A stretch of 64,000 nucleotides of DNA, from contig NZ_JAUOEL010000008.1 in the NCBI RefSeq assembly GCF_030540765.1, forward strand, positions 186,001 to 250,000. The letters are read 5' to 3'. The notes beneath the pieces are model-generated. The model was not told the origin of the DNA. It searched no databases and saw only the letters and a program-made list of their open reading frames with translations. The position numbers were made by a program, and so were the translations under genes. The stretch is from Flavivirga jejuensis. Its GTDB lineage: Bacteria > Bacteroidota > Bacteroidia > Flavobacteriales > Flavobacteriaceae. The first letter of the stretch is position 1, and each line of letters opens with the position of its first letter. Below are positions 28,003-36,557 of this stretch, piece after piece.

Positions 28003-28412
28003 TTATTCTCTAAAAAAGGTTCTTAGGTACACATCCATTTTAAATAAGAACGGTCACTGCATCTTTGGGGTGTTAAAATATATTTTCTGGCAACTTGATA
28101 ATACAATTATCTGTTTTTCCAGAATAATAAAGAACTTCTTGAAACCAACTAGTCTCGTAGCAAAGCCATAGAGATATTTTGTTGGTTTTACACCCAATCA
28201 AATTGAGCACATGTTTTTATCTTTTGGATCAAAACACAAAATTCTGTTAGAGTCTTAAACTTTAAATACAAGACCTTAAAAAGGATTATCAACTGAAGTT
28301 AGAGGGGTTGATAACATCATTTTTTAATATAACGTTTATATACAAATATACAACTGTACACAAGTATGACGTAAAGAAAAAGAAAGAGAGGGGGTGAAAA
28401 ATTAAAAAAGTT
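28003..28412. other. Gap between the duplicated ECF sigma genes
   Basis: No credible gene is seen. The right part (from about 28355, ATGACGTAAAGAAAAAGAAA) matches the stretch just after the other sigma gene (about 27425). The left part (28003-28150) matches the upstream flank of the second copy (28944-29090). The middle (~200 bp) is unmatched. No fecR remnant is visible, so the duplication did not clearly include one. Confidence 0.65.
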
Positions 28413-28943
28413 TTATTTAATTCTTAAGTAACCTAAAGTTTTTCGTAATTCTTGATAGGCTATTTTTTTATATTCCTTGACCGTATAAACGGATATGTTC
28501 ATTTTTTTAGCTATTTCCTTGTTCGCATAATTTTCAATGCTTAATCTCATAACCTCGGCACATTTATTAGGTAGCGATTTGATTGTTCTTTCAATAATAT
28601 CTGATGTTTCTAATATAATAGCTTCCGATATAAAATAATTTTCCGTTTGTAGAGTTTCTAAATCCTCCAAAGAATAAGCCTTAACATATTTAGCATATTT
28701 ACTTCTTAAAAAATCGAGAGATTTATTTTTTACTGCAGTATAAAGAAAGCCCACTATCTTATCTTTATCATGAAAAAATACCTTGTCCTCCCATACTTTT
28801 ATAAAGACATTCTGAACGATGTCTTCAGAGAGGTTTAAATCATTAACATACTTATTAGCAAAAAGACATAATGAATCATATAGACGATTGAAAATGTTTT
28901 CAAATTCCTTCAAAGTTAACTCATGCGCCTTGTTTTGATCCAT
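28413..28943 (-). CDS. ECF RNA polymerase sigma factor, orphan duplicate
   Basis: A 176-residue ECF factor with the same layout as its neighbour: region 2 (YDSLCLFANKYVNDLNLSED, IVQNVFIKVWEDK, LDFLRSKYAK) and region 4 (LPNKCAEVMRLSIENYANKE, IAKKMNISVYTVKEYKKI). It has no fecR of its own. Differences cluster in the region 2-4 linker and the recognition helix area (SIHTVKSYKKES against SVYTVKEYKKIA), so its promoter choice or anti-sigma partner may have shifted. It could answer to the same FecR, or be free of FecR control. Confidence 0.93.
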   Translation of the reverse strand: MDQNKAHELTLKEFENIFNRLYDSLCLFANKYVNDLNLSEDIVQNVFIKVWEDKVFFHDKDKIVGFLYTAVKNKSLDFLRSKYAKYVKAYSLEDLETLQTENYFISEAIILETSDIIERTIKSLPNKCAEVMRLSIENYANKEIAKKMNISVYTVKEYKKIAYQELRKTLGYLRIK

Positions 28944-29129
28944 TTATTCGTTTTAGAAAAGGTTCTTAGGGGAAATCGTTTTAAATAAGAATGGTCACTG
29001 TATCTTTTTGGGGGGCTAAAAAATACATCTTCAAGAAACTATCTAAATTACAATTAAATTTTTTCTGAAAAAACATAGAATCTCTTGAAACAAATTATAA
29101 GCTGTGTTTTAATTTTTAATTGGTATTAG

Positions 29130-29489
29130 TTATAAATTCTCTAATTCCAACCGCTCTTTCTTAGTAAGTTTAGCGACCACTAAACGATAAGAAACATCCA
29201 ACCATTCATACAATATCTTATCAGAAATAGAACCATCAACCAAAACCTTACTCCAGTGTTTTTTACTAAAATAGGATGGTTCCTCCAATGCATCATATTC
29301 CGCACGAAGCGCTTCTATAGTTTCGGGCTCACATTTAATACTAAAACTCTTAAATGTATTTATATCTGTAGCTGTAAACATTTTACCTTTTACTTTAAAA
29401 ACGAGTAAGTCTGGTAATTTAGAAAAAGGAATAGACTCAGTAACTCCTTTTTTAGATAAACAGTATAACCGATACGCTTCAATGTTCAT
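29130..29489 (-). CDS. MmcQ/YjbR family protein
   Basis: A 119-residue cytoplasmic protein of the MmcQ/YjbR double-wing family. The family start MNIEAYRLYCLSKKGVTES, FSKLPDLLVFKVKGKMFT, KCEPETIEALRAEY and the C-terminal YFSKKHWSKVLVDGSISD followed by WLDVSYRLVVAKL are all visible. Some members bind DNA, but the physiological role is unsettled. Its stop-side neighbour is the orphan ECF gene; upstream it lies 23 bp after hpf, so the two may be co-transcribed. Confidence 0.93.
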   Translation of the reverse strand: MNIEAYRLYCLSKKGVTESIPFSKLPDLLVFKVKGKMFTATDINTFKSFSIKCEPETIEALRAEYDALEEPSYFSKKHWSKVLVDGSISDKILYEWLDVSYRLVVAKLTKKERLELENL

Positions 29490-29512
29490 TTACAAAAATG
29501 TTGACATTAAAG

Positions 29513-29812
29513 TCAATGTGTTTTAAAAACTTCTTTTCGTTTTTCTAATTGGCGTTCTAAATCAGAAATAGTTTCTCTTACAGACACTTCAAAATTACGT
29601 TCGTTAGAAGTTGCAAAAATTCGAGGTCCTGGCAAACTCAACTCTATATTACAAATTTTGCCAATTTCATGTTGATTGTCATCTTGTTTAAAATACACAG
29701 TTGCGCTTATTAAAAACTCATAACGATTAAATAATTTTTTTAATTTTTCTTCTGTGAAACTCGAAAGTGTTTCGCTTACATCTACACCTACATACTGAAT
29801 ATTTACTGTCAT
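29513..29812 (-). CDS. hpf: Ribosome hibernation-promoting factor, short form
   Basis: A 99-residue protein that binds the decoding centre of idle ribosomes. It starts MTVNIQYVGVDVSETLSSF and shows FTEEKLKKLFNRYEFLISAT, ICNIELSLPGPRIFA and VSVRETISDLERQLEKRKE. I chose the ATG at 29812, preceded by an A/G-rich AAAGAAAGAAAG; an upstream ATG at 29890 would add 26 hydrophobic residues foreign to the family. No long-HPF C-terminal dimerisation domain is present. It is divergent from the HAM1 gene. Confidence 0.94.
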   Translation of the reverse strand: MTVNIQYVGVDVSETLSSFTEEKLKKLFNRYEFLISATVYFKQDDNQHEIGKICNIELSLPGPRIFATSNERNFEVSVRETISDLERQLEKRKEVFKTH

Positions 29813-29913
29813 ACTTTCTTTCTTTTTATATATTAGAATTCTGATATAAATATACACGTTTTTTAAATAATTTATAATAACAAAAATCATAAAAAGTTAT
29901 AAAATATTTTTAC

Positions 29914-29940
29914 TTGTAAATCAATATAGTAGTATTTTTG
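29914..29940 (+). promoter_or_regulatory. Promoter of the HAM1-type NTP pyrophosphatase gene
   Basis: The -7 box TATTTTTG (29933-29940) matches TAnnTTTG, with TTG at 29914-29916 for the -33 element (16-nt gap). It lies 22 nt before the start codon. Confidence 0.5.
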
Positions 29941-29962
29941 AAAATCTAAATTCATTCAACAT

Positions 29963-30535
29963 ATGCAACTCGTTTTCGCTACCAATAACCTAAATAAAAT
30001 AAAAGAAGTTCAGGCTTTGGTTCCTAATCATATTAACTTATTAAGTTTAAAAGATATTGGTTGCCATGAGGATATTCCTGAGACTCAAAATACGATTACT
30101 GGTAATAGCATCCAGAAAGCAGCGTATATAAAAACTCATTATGGACATGATTGTTTTGCCGATGATACAGGATTAGAAGTAGACGCTTTAAATGGTGCTC
30201 CAGGAGTTTATTCTGCCAGATATGCTGGCGAGCAGCGTGATGCTAATGATAATATGGATAAACTACTAACCGAATTAAGCACAAAAACGAACAGAGACGC
30301 ACAGTTTAAAACTGTAATCACACTTCAACTCAATAACAAACAACATACCTTTACCGGTATTTGTGAAGGAGAAATAACAACTACCAAAAATGGTGCACTC
30401 GGTTTTGGTTACGATCCTATTTTTAAACCCAAAGGATTTCAACAAACATTTGCCGAAATGGATTTAAGTTTAAAAAATAGTATAGGGCATCGCGGAAAAG
30501 CCATACTTCAATTAGTTCACTTTTTAAATTCTTAA
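29963..30535 (+). CDS. rdgB: Non-canonical purine NTP pyrophosphatase (HAM1/RdgB family)
   Basis: A 190-residue house-cleaning enzyme that hydrolyses dITP, ITP and XTP to monophosphates, keeping damaged purines out of nucleic acids. Motifs: MQLVFATNNLNKIKEVQALV (phosphate-binding start), CFADDTGLEVDALNGAPGVY with the metal-binding acidic residues, YSARYAGE, EGEITTTKNGALGFGYDPIF and a late SIGHRGKA. The length is typical. It is followed by the RelA/SpoT gene 72 bp away on the same strand. Confidence 0.96.
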   Translation: MQLVFATNNLNKIKEVQALVPNHINLLSLKDIGCHEDIPETQNTITGNSIQKAAYIKTHYGHDCFADDTGLEVDALNGAPGVYSARYAGEQRDANDNMDKLLTELSTKTNRDAQFKTVITLQLNNKQHTFTGICEGEITTTKNGALGFGYDPIFKPKGFQQTFAEMDLSLKNSIGHRGKAILQLVHFLNS

Positions 30536-30607
30536 CCCTTAAAAAAATAGGTATAAAAAACCGAATTTCGTGTTGGTAGTTAATATTCTTTATGTTACTT
30601 TTAATTT

Positions 30608-32827
30608 ATGACAGAGGAAGCTATAGAAAAAGAAAATGCAGCAATTACTAAAGCCTACAAAGAACTATTAAAAGTTAGTTATACAACGTTATCTGATGAT
30701 GACAAAAAACTAATACGTAAAGCTTTTGATATTGCTATAGACGGCCATAAAGATCAGCGTAGAAAATCTGGGGAAGCTTATATTTTTCACCCCTTGGCTG
30801 TAGCAAAAATAGTGGCTCAAGAAATAGGGTTAGATAGTACCTCTATCGCTGCTGCCCTACTTCATGATGTTGTTGAGGATAGCCCGAATTATACCATACA
30901 AGACATTGAAAAGTTATTCGGAAAAACAATAGCTACTATTGTAGATGGTCTCACAAAAATATCATCTTTAAGTAAAGAAAAAGACATGAATGTGTCTTTA
31001 CAAGCAGAAAACTTTCGTAAAATGCTGCTTACACTTAATGATGATGTTCGTGTTATCATAATAAAAATTGCAGATAGACTTCATAATATGCAAACTATGG
31101 AGTCCATGCGTCCTGATAAACAAGAAAAAATAGCATCCGAAACATTATACATTTATGCACCTTTAGCACATAGAATCGGATTATATAATATTAAAACAGA
31201 ACTTGAAGATCTTGGATTAAAATATACAGATCCAGATATTTATAATGAGATTTTTGATAAAATAAAGGAAAGTAAGGAAGAACAAGATCAATACATTAAA
31301 GAATTTAGTGAGGTTATAAAAAACTCATTAAATAAAGAAAATTTTGAATATACTATAAAAGGACGTCCAAAGTCTATTTTTTCAATCAGAAAAAAAATGC
31401 ATAACCAAGGTGTATCTTTTGATGAGGTATACGACAAGTTCGCAGTAAGAATTATTTATAAAAGTGACGAGGTCAATGAAAAGTTTTTCGCATGGAAGAT
31501 ATACTCTGTGGTAACAGATCATTTTAGACCTAACCCTATACGCCTCCGTGATTGGATTTCCTCTCCAAAATCTACAGGGTATGAGGCTTTACATATTACT
31601 GTTATGGGGCCTAAAGGGCGTTGGGTAGAAGTTCAGATACGTAGTGAACGCATGAATGAAATAGCCGAAAAAGGCTATGCTGCTCACTATAAATACAAAC
31701 AAAACACCGAAAAAGAAGATAATTTAGAAAGCTGGATTAACAAACTCCAAGAAGCTTTAGAAAATCCAGATACAAATGCAGTAGATTTTGTTGAGCAGTT
31801 TAAACTTAGCTTATATTCGCAAGAAATATTTGTATTTACTCCTACTGGGGAATTAAAATCTTTACCCAAAGGAGCGACATCATTAGACTTTGCATTTAAC
31901 ATTCATACCGAGGTAGGTATGAGAACAAGAGGTGCTAAAGTAAATGGTAAACTAGTTCCTTTAAGTAAAGAATTACAAAATGGTGATCAAGTAGATATTT
32001 TAACCTCAGAAAGCGCTAAGCCTAATGCAAACTGGTTGGATTATGCAACCACTGCCAGAGCTAGAGGTAAAATAAAATCAGCTTTAAAAGAAGATAAAAA
32101 ACGTATAGGTGAAGATGGCAAAGAAATTCTTAGAAGAAAATTAAAGCAACTAAAAATTACGTTAAACGAAGGTTCAACAAACGAATTAGTTAACTATTTT
32201 AAACTTAAAACAAGTCTCGATTTATTTTATAGAGTAGGCATTGGTACTATAGATAATATCATGCTTAAAAATTATGCTGCCTCTAGAAGTAATGCTTTAA
32301 TGAGTTTTATTAAAAATAAAATTTCAAGAAAAGCAACTATTAAAAAAGAAGACTTAGAAAAAGAAGAAGTTACTGCTACATACGATTCTTTAGTTTTTGG
32401 TAAAGAAGAAGAAAAACTAGACTACAAAATATCAAATTGTTGCAACCCTATTCCTGGCGATGAAGTTTTTGGTTTCCTAACAGTTAATGAAGGTATTAAG
32501 ATTCATAAAAAAAATTGCCCTAACGCTCTTAGTTTACAATCTAACTATGCTTACAGAATTATGCAAGCTAAATGGGTGGACTCTACGCAACAAGAATTTT
32601 TAGTTCAAATTAAAATTACAGGAATTGATCATATAGGGTTAGTAAGCGATATTACCTCAATTGTTTCAGATAATATGCATGTGAATATGAAGCGCTTAAA
32701 TTTTGAGAGCGATGGCGGGTTATTTTCTGGAAAAATTAATGTAGTTGTAAAAAATAATACCATCATAAAAAAGCTTTTAATTAAGTTAAAAAAAATTAAT
32801 GGTATAGATAAGGTTACCAGAGTGTAA
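30608..32827 (+). CDS. Bifunctional (p)ppGpp synthetase/hydrolase (RelA/SpoT family)
   Basis: A 739-residue stringent-response enzyme. The HD hydrolase domain is near residues 40-190, with FHPLAVAKIVAQ and LLHDVVEDS (HD pair intact, near 84-90) and IKIADRLHNM. The synthetase domain is near 230-350 (RPKSIFSIRKKM, GYEALHITVMGP, VEVQIRSERMNEIAEKGYA). TGS follows near 405-465 (EIFVFTPTGELKSLPKGAT). A zinc-finger/helical region has NCCNPIPGDEVFGFL with a Cys-His pattern, and an ACT domain fills ~665-739. Both active sites look intact, so it should make and degrade (p)ppGpp. It heads a likely operon with the Fur-family gene. Confidence 0.97.
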   Translation: MTEEAIEKENAAITKAYKELLKVSYTTLSDDDKKLIRKAFDIAIDGHKDQRRKSGEAYIFHPLAVAKIVAQEIGLDSTSIAAALLHDVVEDSPNYTIQDIEKLFGKTIATIVDGLTKISSLSKEKDMNVSLQAENFRKMLLTLNDDVRVIIIKIADRLHNMQTMESMRPDKQEKIASETLYIYAPLAHRIGLYNIKTELEDLGLKYTDPDIYNEIFDKIKESKEEQDQYIKEFSEVIKNSLNKENFEYTIKGRPKSIFSIRKKMHNQGVSFDEVYDKFAVRIIYKSDEVNEKFFAWKIYSVVTDHFRPNPIRLRDWISSPKSTGYEALHITVMGPKGRWVEVQIRSERMNEIAEKGYAAHYKYKQNTEKEDNLESWINKLQEALENPDTNAVDFVEQFKLSLYSQEIFVFTPTGELKSLPKGATSLDFAFNIHTEVGMRTRGAKVNGKLVPLSKELQNGDQVDILTSESAKPNANWLDYATTARARGKIKSALKEDKKRIGEDGKEILRRKLKQLKITLNEGSTNELVNYFKLKTSLDLFYRVGIGTIDNIMLKNYAASRSNALMSFIKNKISRKATIKKEDLEKEEVTATYDSLVFGKEEEKLDYKISNCCNPIPGDEVFGFLTVNEGIKIHKKNCPNALSLQSNYAYRIMQAKWVDSTQQEFLVQIKITGIDHIGLVSDITSIVSDNMHVNMKRLNFESDGGLFSGKINVVVKNNTIIKKLLIKLKKINGIDKVTRV

Positions 32828-32835
32828 AAAAAGTG

Positions 32836-32843
32836 TAAATTTG
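32836..32843 (+). promoter_or_regulatory. Probable -7 box for the Fur-family gene
   Basis: TAAATTTG matches TAnnTTTG and lies 10 nt before the start codon, which would give a very short leader. No clear -33 TTG was found. It may add to read-through from the RelA/SpoT gene. Confidence 0.4.
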
Positions 32844-32853
32844 CGACGAAATT

Positions 32854-33306
32854 ATGAATACAAAAGCGGATACAAAAAATCAAGACATAGTTAAAAGCGT
32901 ATTTACTAGCTTTTTAGAGGGCAACGGACACCGTAAAACGCCTGAGCGTTATGCTATACTCCAAGAAATTTATAATAACACAGAACACTTCGATATAGAA
33001 TCCCTATATCTTAGCATGAAAAACAAGAAATACCGTGTGTCTCGTGCTACACTTTACAACACTATAGAATTACTTTTAGAATGTGGTTTGGTAAGAAAAC
33101 ACCAATTTGGACAAAACCAAGCACATTATGAAAAATCGTATTTCGACAGGCAACATGATCATGTTATACTTACAGATACTGGGGAAGTTATAGAATTTTG
33201 CGACCCTAGAATTCAATCTATAAAAAAAACAATCGAAGAAATTTTCGATATTGAAATTAATAACCATTCGCTCTATTTTTACGGAAATAGAAAATCAACA
33301 AAATAA
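32854..33306 (+). CDS. Fur family transcriptional regulator
   Basis: A 150-residue metal-responsive repressor. The winged-helix domain (about 10-85) shows [39 protein letters not shown] and [17 protein letters not shown]. The dimerisation domain has the regulatory DRQHDHVIL histidines, then [17 protein letters not shown]. The usual structural CxxC (CxxCG before EVIEF) is replaced by LTDTG, so it should lack that zinc site; it may be Fur, Zur or PerR-like and cannot be told apart by eye. It lies 26 bp after the RelA/SpoT gene and 11 bp before purA, so the three are probably one transcript. Confidence 0.9.
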   Translation: MNTKADTKNQDIVKSVFTSFLEGNGHRKTPERYAILQEIYNNTEHFDIESLYLSMKNKKYRVSRATLYNTIELLLECGLVRKHQFGQNQAHYEKSYFDRQHDHVILTDTGEVIEFCDPRIQSIKKTIEEIFDIEINNHSLYFYGNRKSTK

Positions 33307-33317
33307 CTAATTTTACA

Positions 33318-34604
33318 ATGGCAGTAGATTTACTACTAGGATTACAATGGGGAGACGAAGGCAAAGGAAAAATTGTTGACGTACTTACCTCAAACTACAA
33401 TATTATAGCACGTTTTCAAGGGGGACCTAATGCAGGCCATACTTTGGTTTTTAACGATAAAAAGCATGTTCTTCATACCATCCCTTCTGGAATTTTTCAT
33501 GATGACGCTACTAATTTAGTAGGTAATGGTGTTGTTATAGACCCTGTTATTTTTAAAGGAGAGCTAGACAAATTAGAAGAACAAGATGTAGATTACAGAA
33601 AGTCCTTAGTTATTTCTCGTAAAGCACATATAATTTTACCAACACACCGTTTATTAGATGCCGCAAGTGAAGCTTCTAAAGGAAAAGCAAAAATAGGCTC
33701 GACCCTTAAAGGTATTGGTCCAACTTATATGGATAAAACTGGCAGAAATGGTATTCGTGTTGGCGATTTAGAGTTAAGCGACTGGAAAGAACGTTATAGA
33801 GCATTGGCTAATAAGCACGAATCTATGATTTCTTTTTACAATGTCGATATAGAATATGATTTAGCAGAACTTGAAATTGAGTTTTTTAAAGCCATTGACG
33901 TTTTAAAATCTTTAAAATTTATAGATTCTGAAGAATATATTTATCAAGCACAAAAATCTGGAAAAACCATTTTAGCTGAAGGTGCTCAGGGATCGTTACT
34001 AGATATCGATTTTGGAACTTATCCTTTTGTAACATCAAGTAATACAACTGCTGCTGGAGCCTGTACAGGTTTAGGGGTGTCTCCAAACCAAATTGGTGAG
34101 GTTTTTGGTATTTTTAAAGCCTATACAACTCGTGTGGGTTCTGGTCCTTTTCCAACGGAACTTTTTGATGAAGATGGTGAAACTATGGGACGCGTTGGTA
34201 ATGAGTTTGGAGCAACTACAGGCCGTAGAAGACGTTGTGGTTGGTTAGATTTAATTGCTCTAAAATATGCATGCCAAGTAAATGGTGTTACTCAATTAAT
34301 GATGATGAAAGGCGATGTGCTTTCTGGCTTTAAAACCTTAAAAGTATGTACCGCTTATAAATATAAAGGTGAGGTTATTCAACATTTTCCTTATAATATT
34401 GAACCAGAAAATGTAGAACCAATTTATACTGAGCTTAATGGTTGGGAAGAAGATTTAACAGAAATGTCTGAAACCTCTCAATTACCACAAACCTTAAATG
34501 AGTATATTGAATTTTTAGAAAAAGAACTAGAAATCCCTATTACCATTGTTTCTGTAGGACCAGATAGAAAACAAACTATTTTTAGAGGACAGTTAGTTCA
34601 CTAA
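33318..34604 (+). CDS. purA: Adenylosuccinate synthetase
   Basis: A 428-residue GTP-dependent enzyme that joins IMP and aspartate to adenylosuccinate in AMP synthesis. Motifs: LLLGLQWGDEGKGKIVD (catalytic Asp/P-loop), FQGGPNAGHTL, GIGPTYMDKTGRNGIRV, EGAQGSLLDIDFGTYPFVTS, VGSGPFPTEL and TTGRRRRCGWLD. The length is normal. It lies 11 bp after the Fur-family gene and is closed by a strong terminator. Confidence 0.98.
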   Translation: MAVDLLLGLQWGDEGKGKIVDVLTSNYNIIARFQGGPNAGHTLVFNDKKHVLHTIPSGIFHDDATNLVGNGVVIDPVIFKGELDKLEEQDVDYRKSLVISRKAHIILPTHRLLDAASEASKGKAKIGSTLKGIGPTYMDKTGRNGIRVGDLELSDWKERYRALANKHESMISFYNVDIEYDLAELEIEFFKAIDVLKSLKFIDSEEYIYQAQKSGKTILAEGAQGSLLDIDFGTYPFVTSSNTTAAGACTGLGVSPNQIGEVFGIFKAYTTRVGSGPFPTELFDEDGETMGRVGNEFGATTGRRRRCGWLDLIALKYACQVNGVTQLMMMKGDVLSGFKTLKVCTAYKYKGEVIQHFPYNIEPENVEPIYTELNGWEEDLTEMSETSQLPQTLNEYIEFLEKELEIPITIVSVGPDRKQTIFRGQLVH

Positions 34605-34632
34605 AAATTATAATACATATTAAATTAACAAA

Positions 34633-34667
34633 AACGCTCCAAAATATTTTGGAGCGTTTTTTGTTTT
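34633..34667 (+). terminator. Rho-independent terminator after purA
   Basis: A perfect 12-bp stem (34633-34644 with 34647-34658, 2-nt spacer) is followed by TTTTTGTTTT. It ends the relA/spoT-fur-purA transcript. Confidence 0.92.
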
Positions 34668-34719
34668 ATTACAAATCATAAAAAATACTTAACAGATAAT
34701 TAAACATCATTATTATCGT

Positions 34720-34727
34720 TATTTTTG
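34720..34727 (+). promoter_or_regulatory. Probable -7 box for the OstA-like gene
   Basis: TATTTTTG matches TAnnTTTG, 18 nt before the chosen TTG start at 34746. It also spans an in-frame TTG at 34725, which argues against that TTG as the start. No clear -33 TTG is present. Confidence 0.5.
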
Positions 34728-34745
34728 CGACAAACTTTTTATATT

Positions 34746-36557
34746 TTGAACAAACTACACGTTTTACTTTTTATTCTTTTTATTGGCTTTGTTTCAATAT
34801 CTAAGGGACAAGAAAAAACGAAAATAGAAATTAAGTACTCGGGATTCTTGCATGTTGATGAAGAAAAACACCCAGGCGGCAGGGTGCTAACACGTGATGA
34901 TGTGCAACAAGTACACATAGAACATAAAGGCGCCAATATGTGGTGCGATAAAGCCATATACTATGGTAAAGAAAACATCATTGAAACTTATGGTAATGTG
35001 CAAATAAAGCAGGGAGACACCATTAATATGACTGCAAAATTTGTTGAGTATAGTGGAGAAACGGGTATGGCATTTGCTAGTGGCGATGTGGTTTTAAAAG
35101 ATCCTAACTCTACGGTTTTATCAGACACCTTATATTTTGATCGCATCAAACAACAATCATTTTATAAAAGTGGTGGTACTGTTGTAAAAGATTCGTCTGG
35201 AACCATTACTAGTAAGATTGGACGGTATTACATGGATATCAAAAAACACCAATTTGTTGAAGATGTGGTATTGGTAAATGAAGAATCAACTATTAACTCC
35301 AATTTTTTCGATTTCTACTCCGATACAGGTCACGCCTATTTATTTGGCCCTTCAACAATAACAACAGAAACAAGTAAAACGTATTGTGAAAAAGGATTTT
35401 ACGATACCAAAAATAAAATTGGGTATGCCCTTAAGAAGGCGAAAATAAATTACGATAACCGCATCATTGAAGGCGATAGCTTATATTTTGACAATAACAT
35501 TAGCTTTGCTTCCGCTACTAATAATATAAAAGTAACGGATACCATAAACAATAGTATCATAAAAGGGCATTACGCCGAGGTTTTTAAAGAAAAAGATTCT
35601 GTCTTCATTACAAAACGGGCTTTAGCTATCACGCTACAAGAAAACGATTCTATCTATATGCATGCAGATAAAATCATGGTAACTGGCAAACCCGATAATC
35701 GTATTATTAGAGCTTACTATAACGCTAAAATATTCAAATCTGATCTTAGTGGAAAATCAGACTCTATACATTCAAATCAAAAAACGGGGATTACTCAATT
35801 AATAAATATAGACCGTTTTTCATCTGGCGATAAATTTTCAGTAAAACGAAAACCCATCATTTGGAATATTGCAAATCAAATGACAGGGGATACCATTCAT
35901 TTAATTTCAAATACTGAAACAGAAAAAATAGACTCCTTAATAGTTTTTAATAATGCCTTTATTATAAGTAAAGACACTATTAGCGACAATGGTTATAATC
36001 AAATCTATGGCATGAGATTAACAGGTCTATTCAATGAAGAAAACCAGTTACGGCAGGTTGACATCGTTAAGAATGCTGAATCTATTTTTTATACACGTAA
36101 TGATAAACAAGAACTTGTAGGAATTGACAAATCAAAATCTGGAAGCATTTCTATGCTTTTTGCAGATGGTGATATTGAAGAATATAACAGAATAAATCAA
36201 GCTGATGGTGATTTATATCCAGAATCTAAATACCCCGAAAAAGAAAAATTCTTAAAAGGGTTTGATTGGCGTGAAGAAGAACGCCCTATGAGTGTTGAAG
36301 ATTTATTTAAAGATGATCCGCCTTATGTTTTACCTATTATAAAAGGCTTAGAAGATTATATTCCCCAAGAAGCCTTCTTTGATGAAGACATGCTCAAACG
36401 CATTGAAAGTATTCATAATCGAGAAAAAACGGATAAAAAGGACGTTGTAGAAGTACCAAAAAAGATCCCTAAATACGTTAACAAAGAAGTGAAAATTGAT
36501 AAAAAAAAGAGCCTTAGATCTAAAAAAGTTTCTAAAAAGAACACTAATGACCTCTGA
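34746..36557 (+). CDS. OstA/LptA-like LPS transport protein
   Basis: A 603-residue exported protein with a signal peptide (MNKLHVLLFILFIGFVSISKGQ). Repeated beta strands follow, with NIIETYGNVQIKQGDTINM, AKFVEYSGETGMAFASGDVVL and KDPNSTVLSDTLYFDR. These are typical of OstA/LptA jellyroll domains that bridge lipopolysaccharide from the inner to the outer membrane; Bacteroidota have this long version. The C-terminal tail is basic (KKSLRSKKVSKKN). I chose the TTG at 34746, since it follows the promoter box and gives a normal signal peptide. Its last 11 bp overlap the aminotransferase gene. Confidence 0.9.
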   Translation: MNKLHVLLFILFIGFVSISKGQEKTKIEIKYSGFLHVDEEKHPGGRVLTRDDVQQVHIEHKGANMWCDKAIYYGKENIIETYGNVQIKQGDTINMTAKFVEYSGETGMAFASGDVVLKDPNSTVLSDTLYFDRIKQQSFYKSGGTVVKDSSGTITSKIGRYYMDIKKHQFVEDVVLVNEESTINSNFFDFYSDTGHAYLFGPSTITTETSKTYCEKGFYDTKNKIGYALKKAKINYDNRIIEGDSLYFDNNISFASATNNIKVTDTINNSIIKGHYAEVFKEKDSVFITKRALAITLQENDSIYMHADKIMVTGKPDNRIIRAYYNAKIFKSDLSGKSDSIHSNQKTGITQLINIDRFSSGDKFSVKRKPIIWNIANQMTGDTIHLISNTETEKIDSLIVFNNAFIISKDTISDNGYNQIYGMRLTGLFNEENQLRQVDIVKNAESIFYTRNDKQELVGIDKSKSGSISMLFADGDIEEYNRINQADGDLYPESKYPEKEKFLKGFDWREEERPMSVEDLFKDDPPYVLPIIKGLEDYIPQEAFFDEDMLKRIESIHNREKTDKKDVVEVPKKIPKYVNKEVKIDKKKSLRSKKVSKKNTNDL

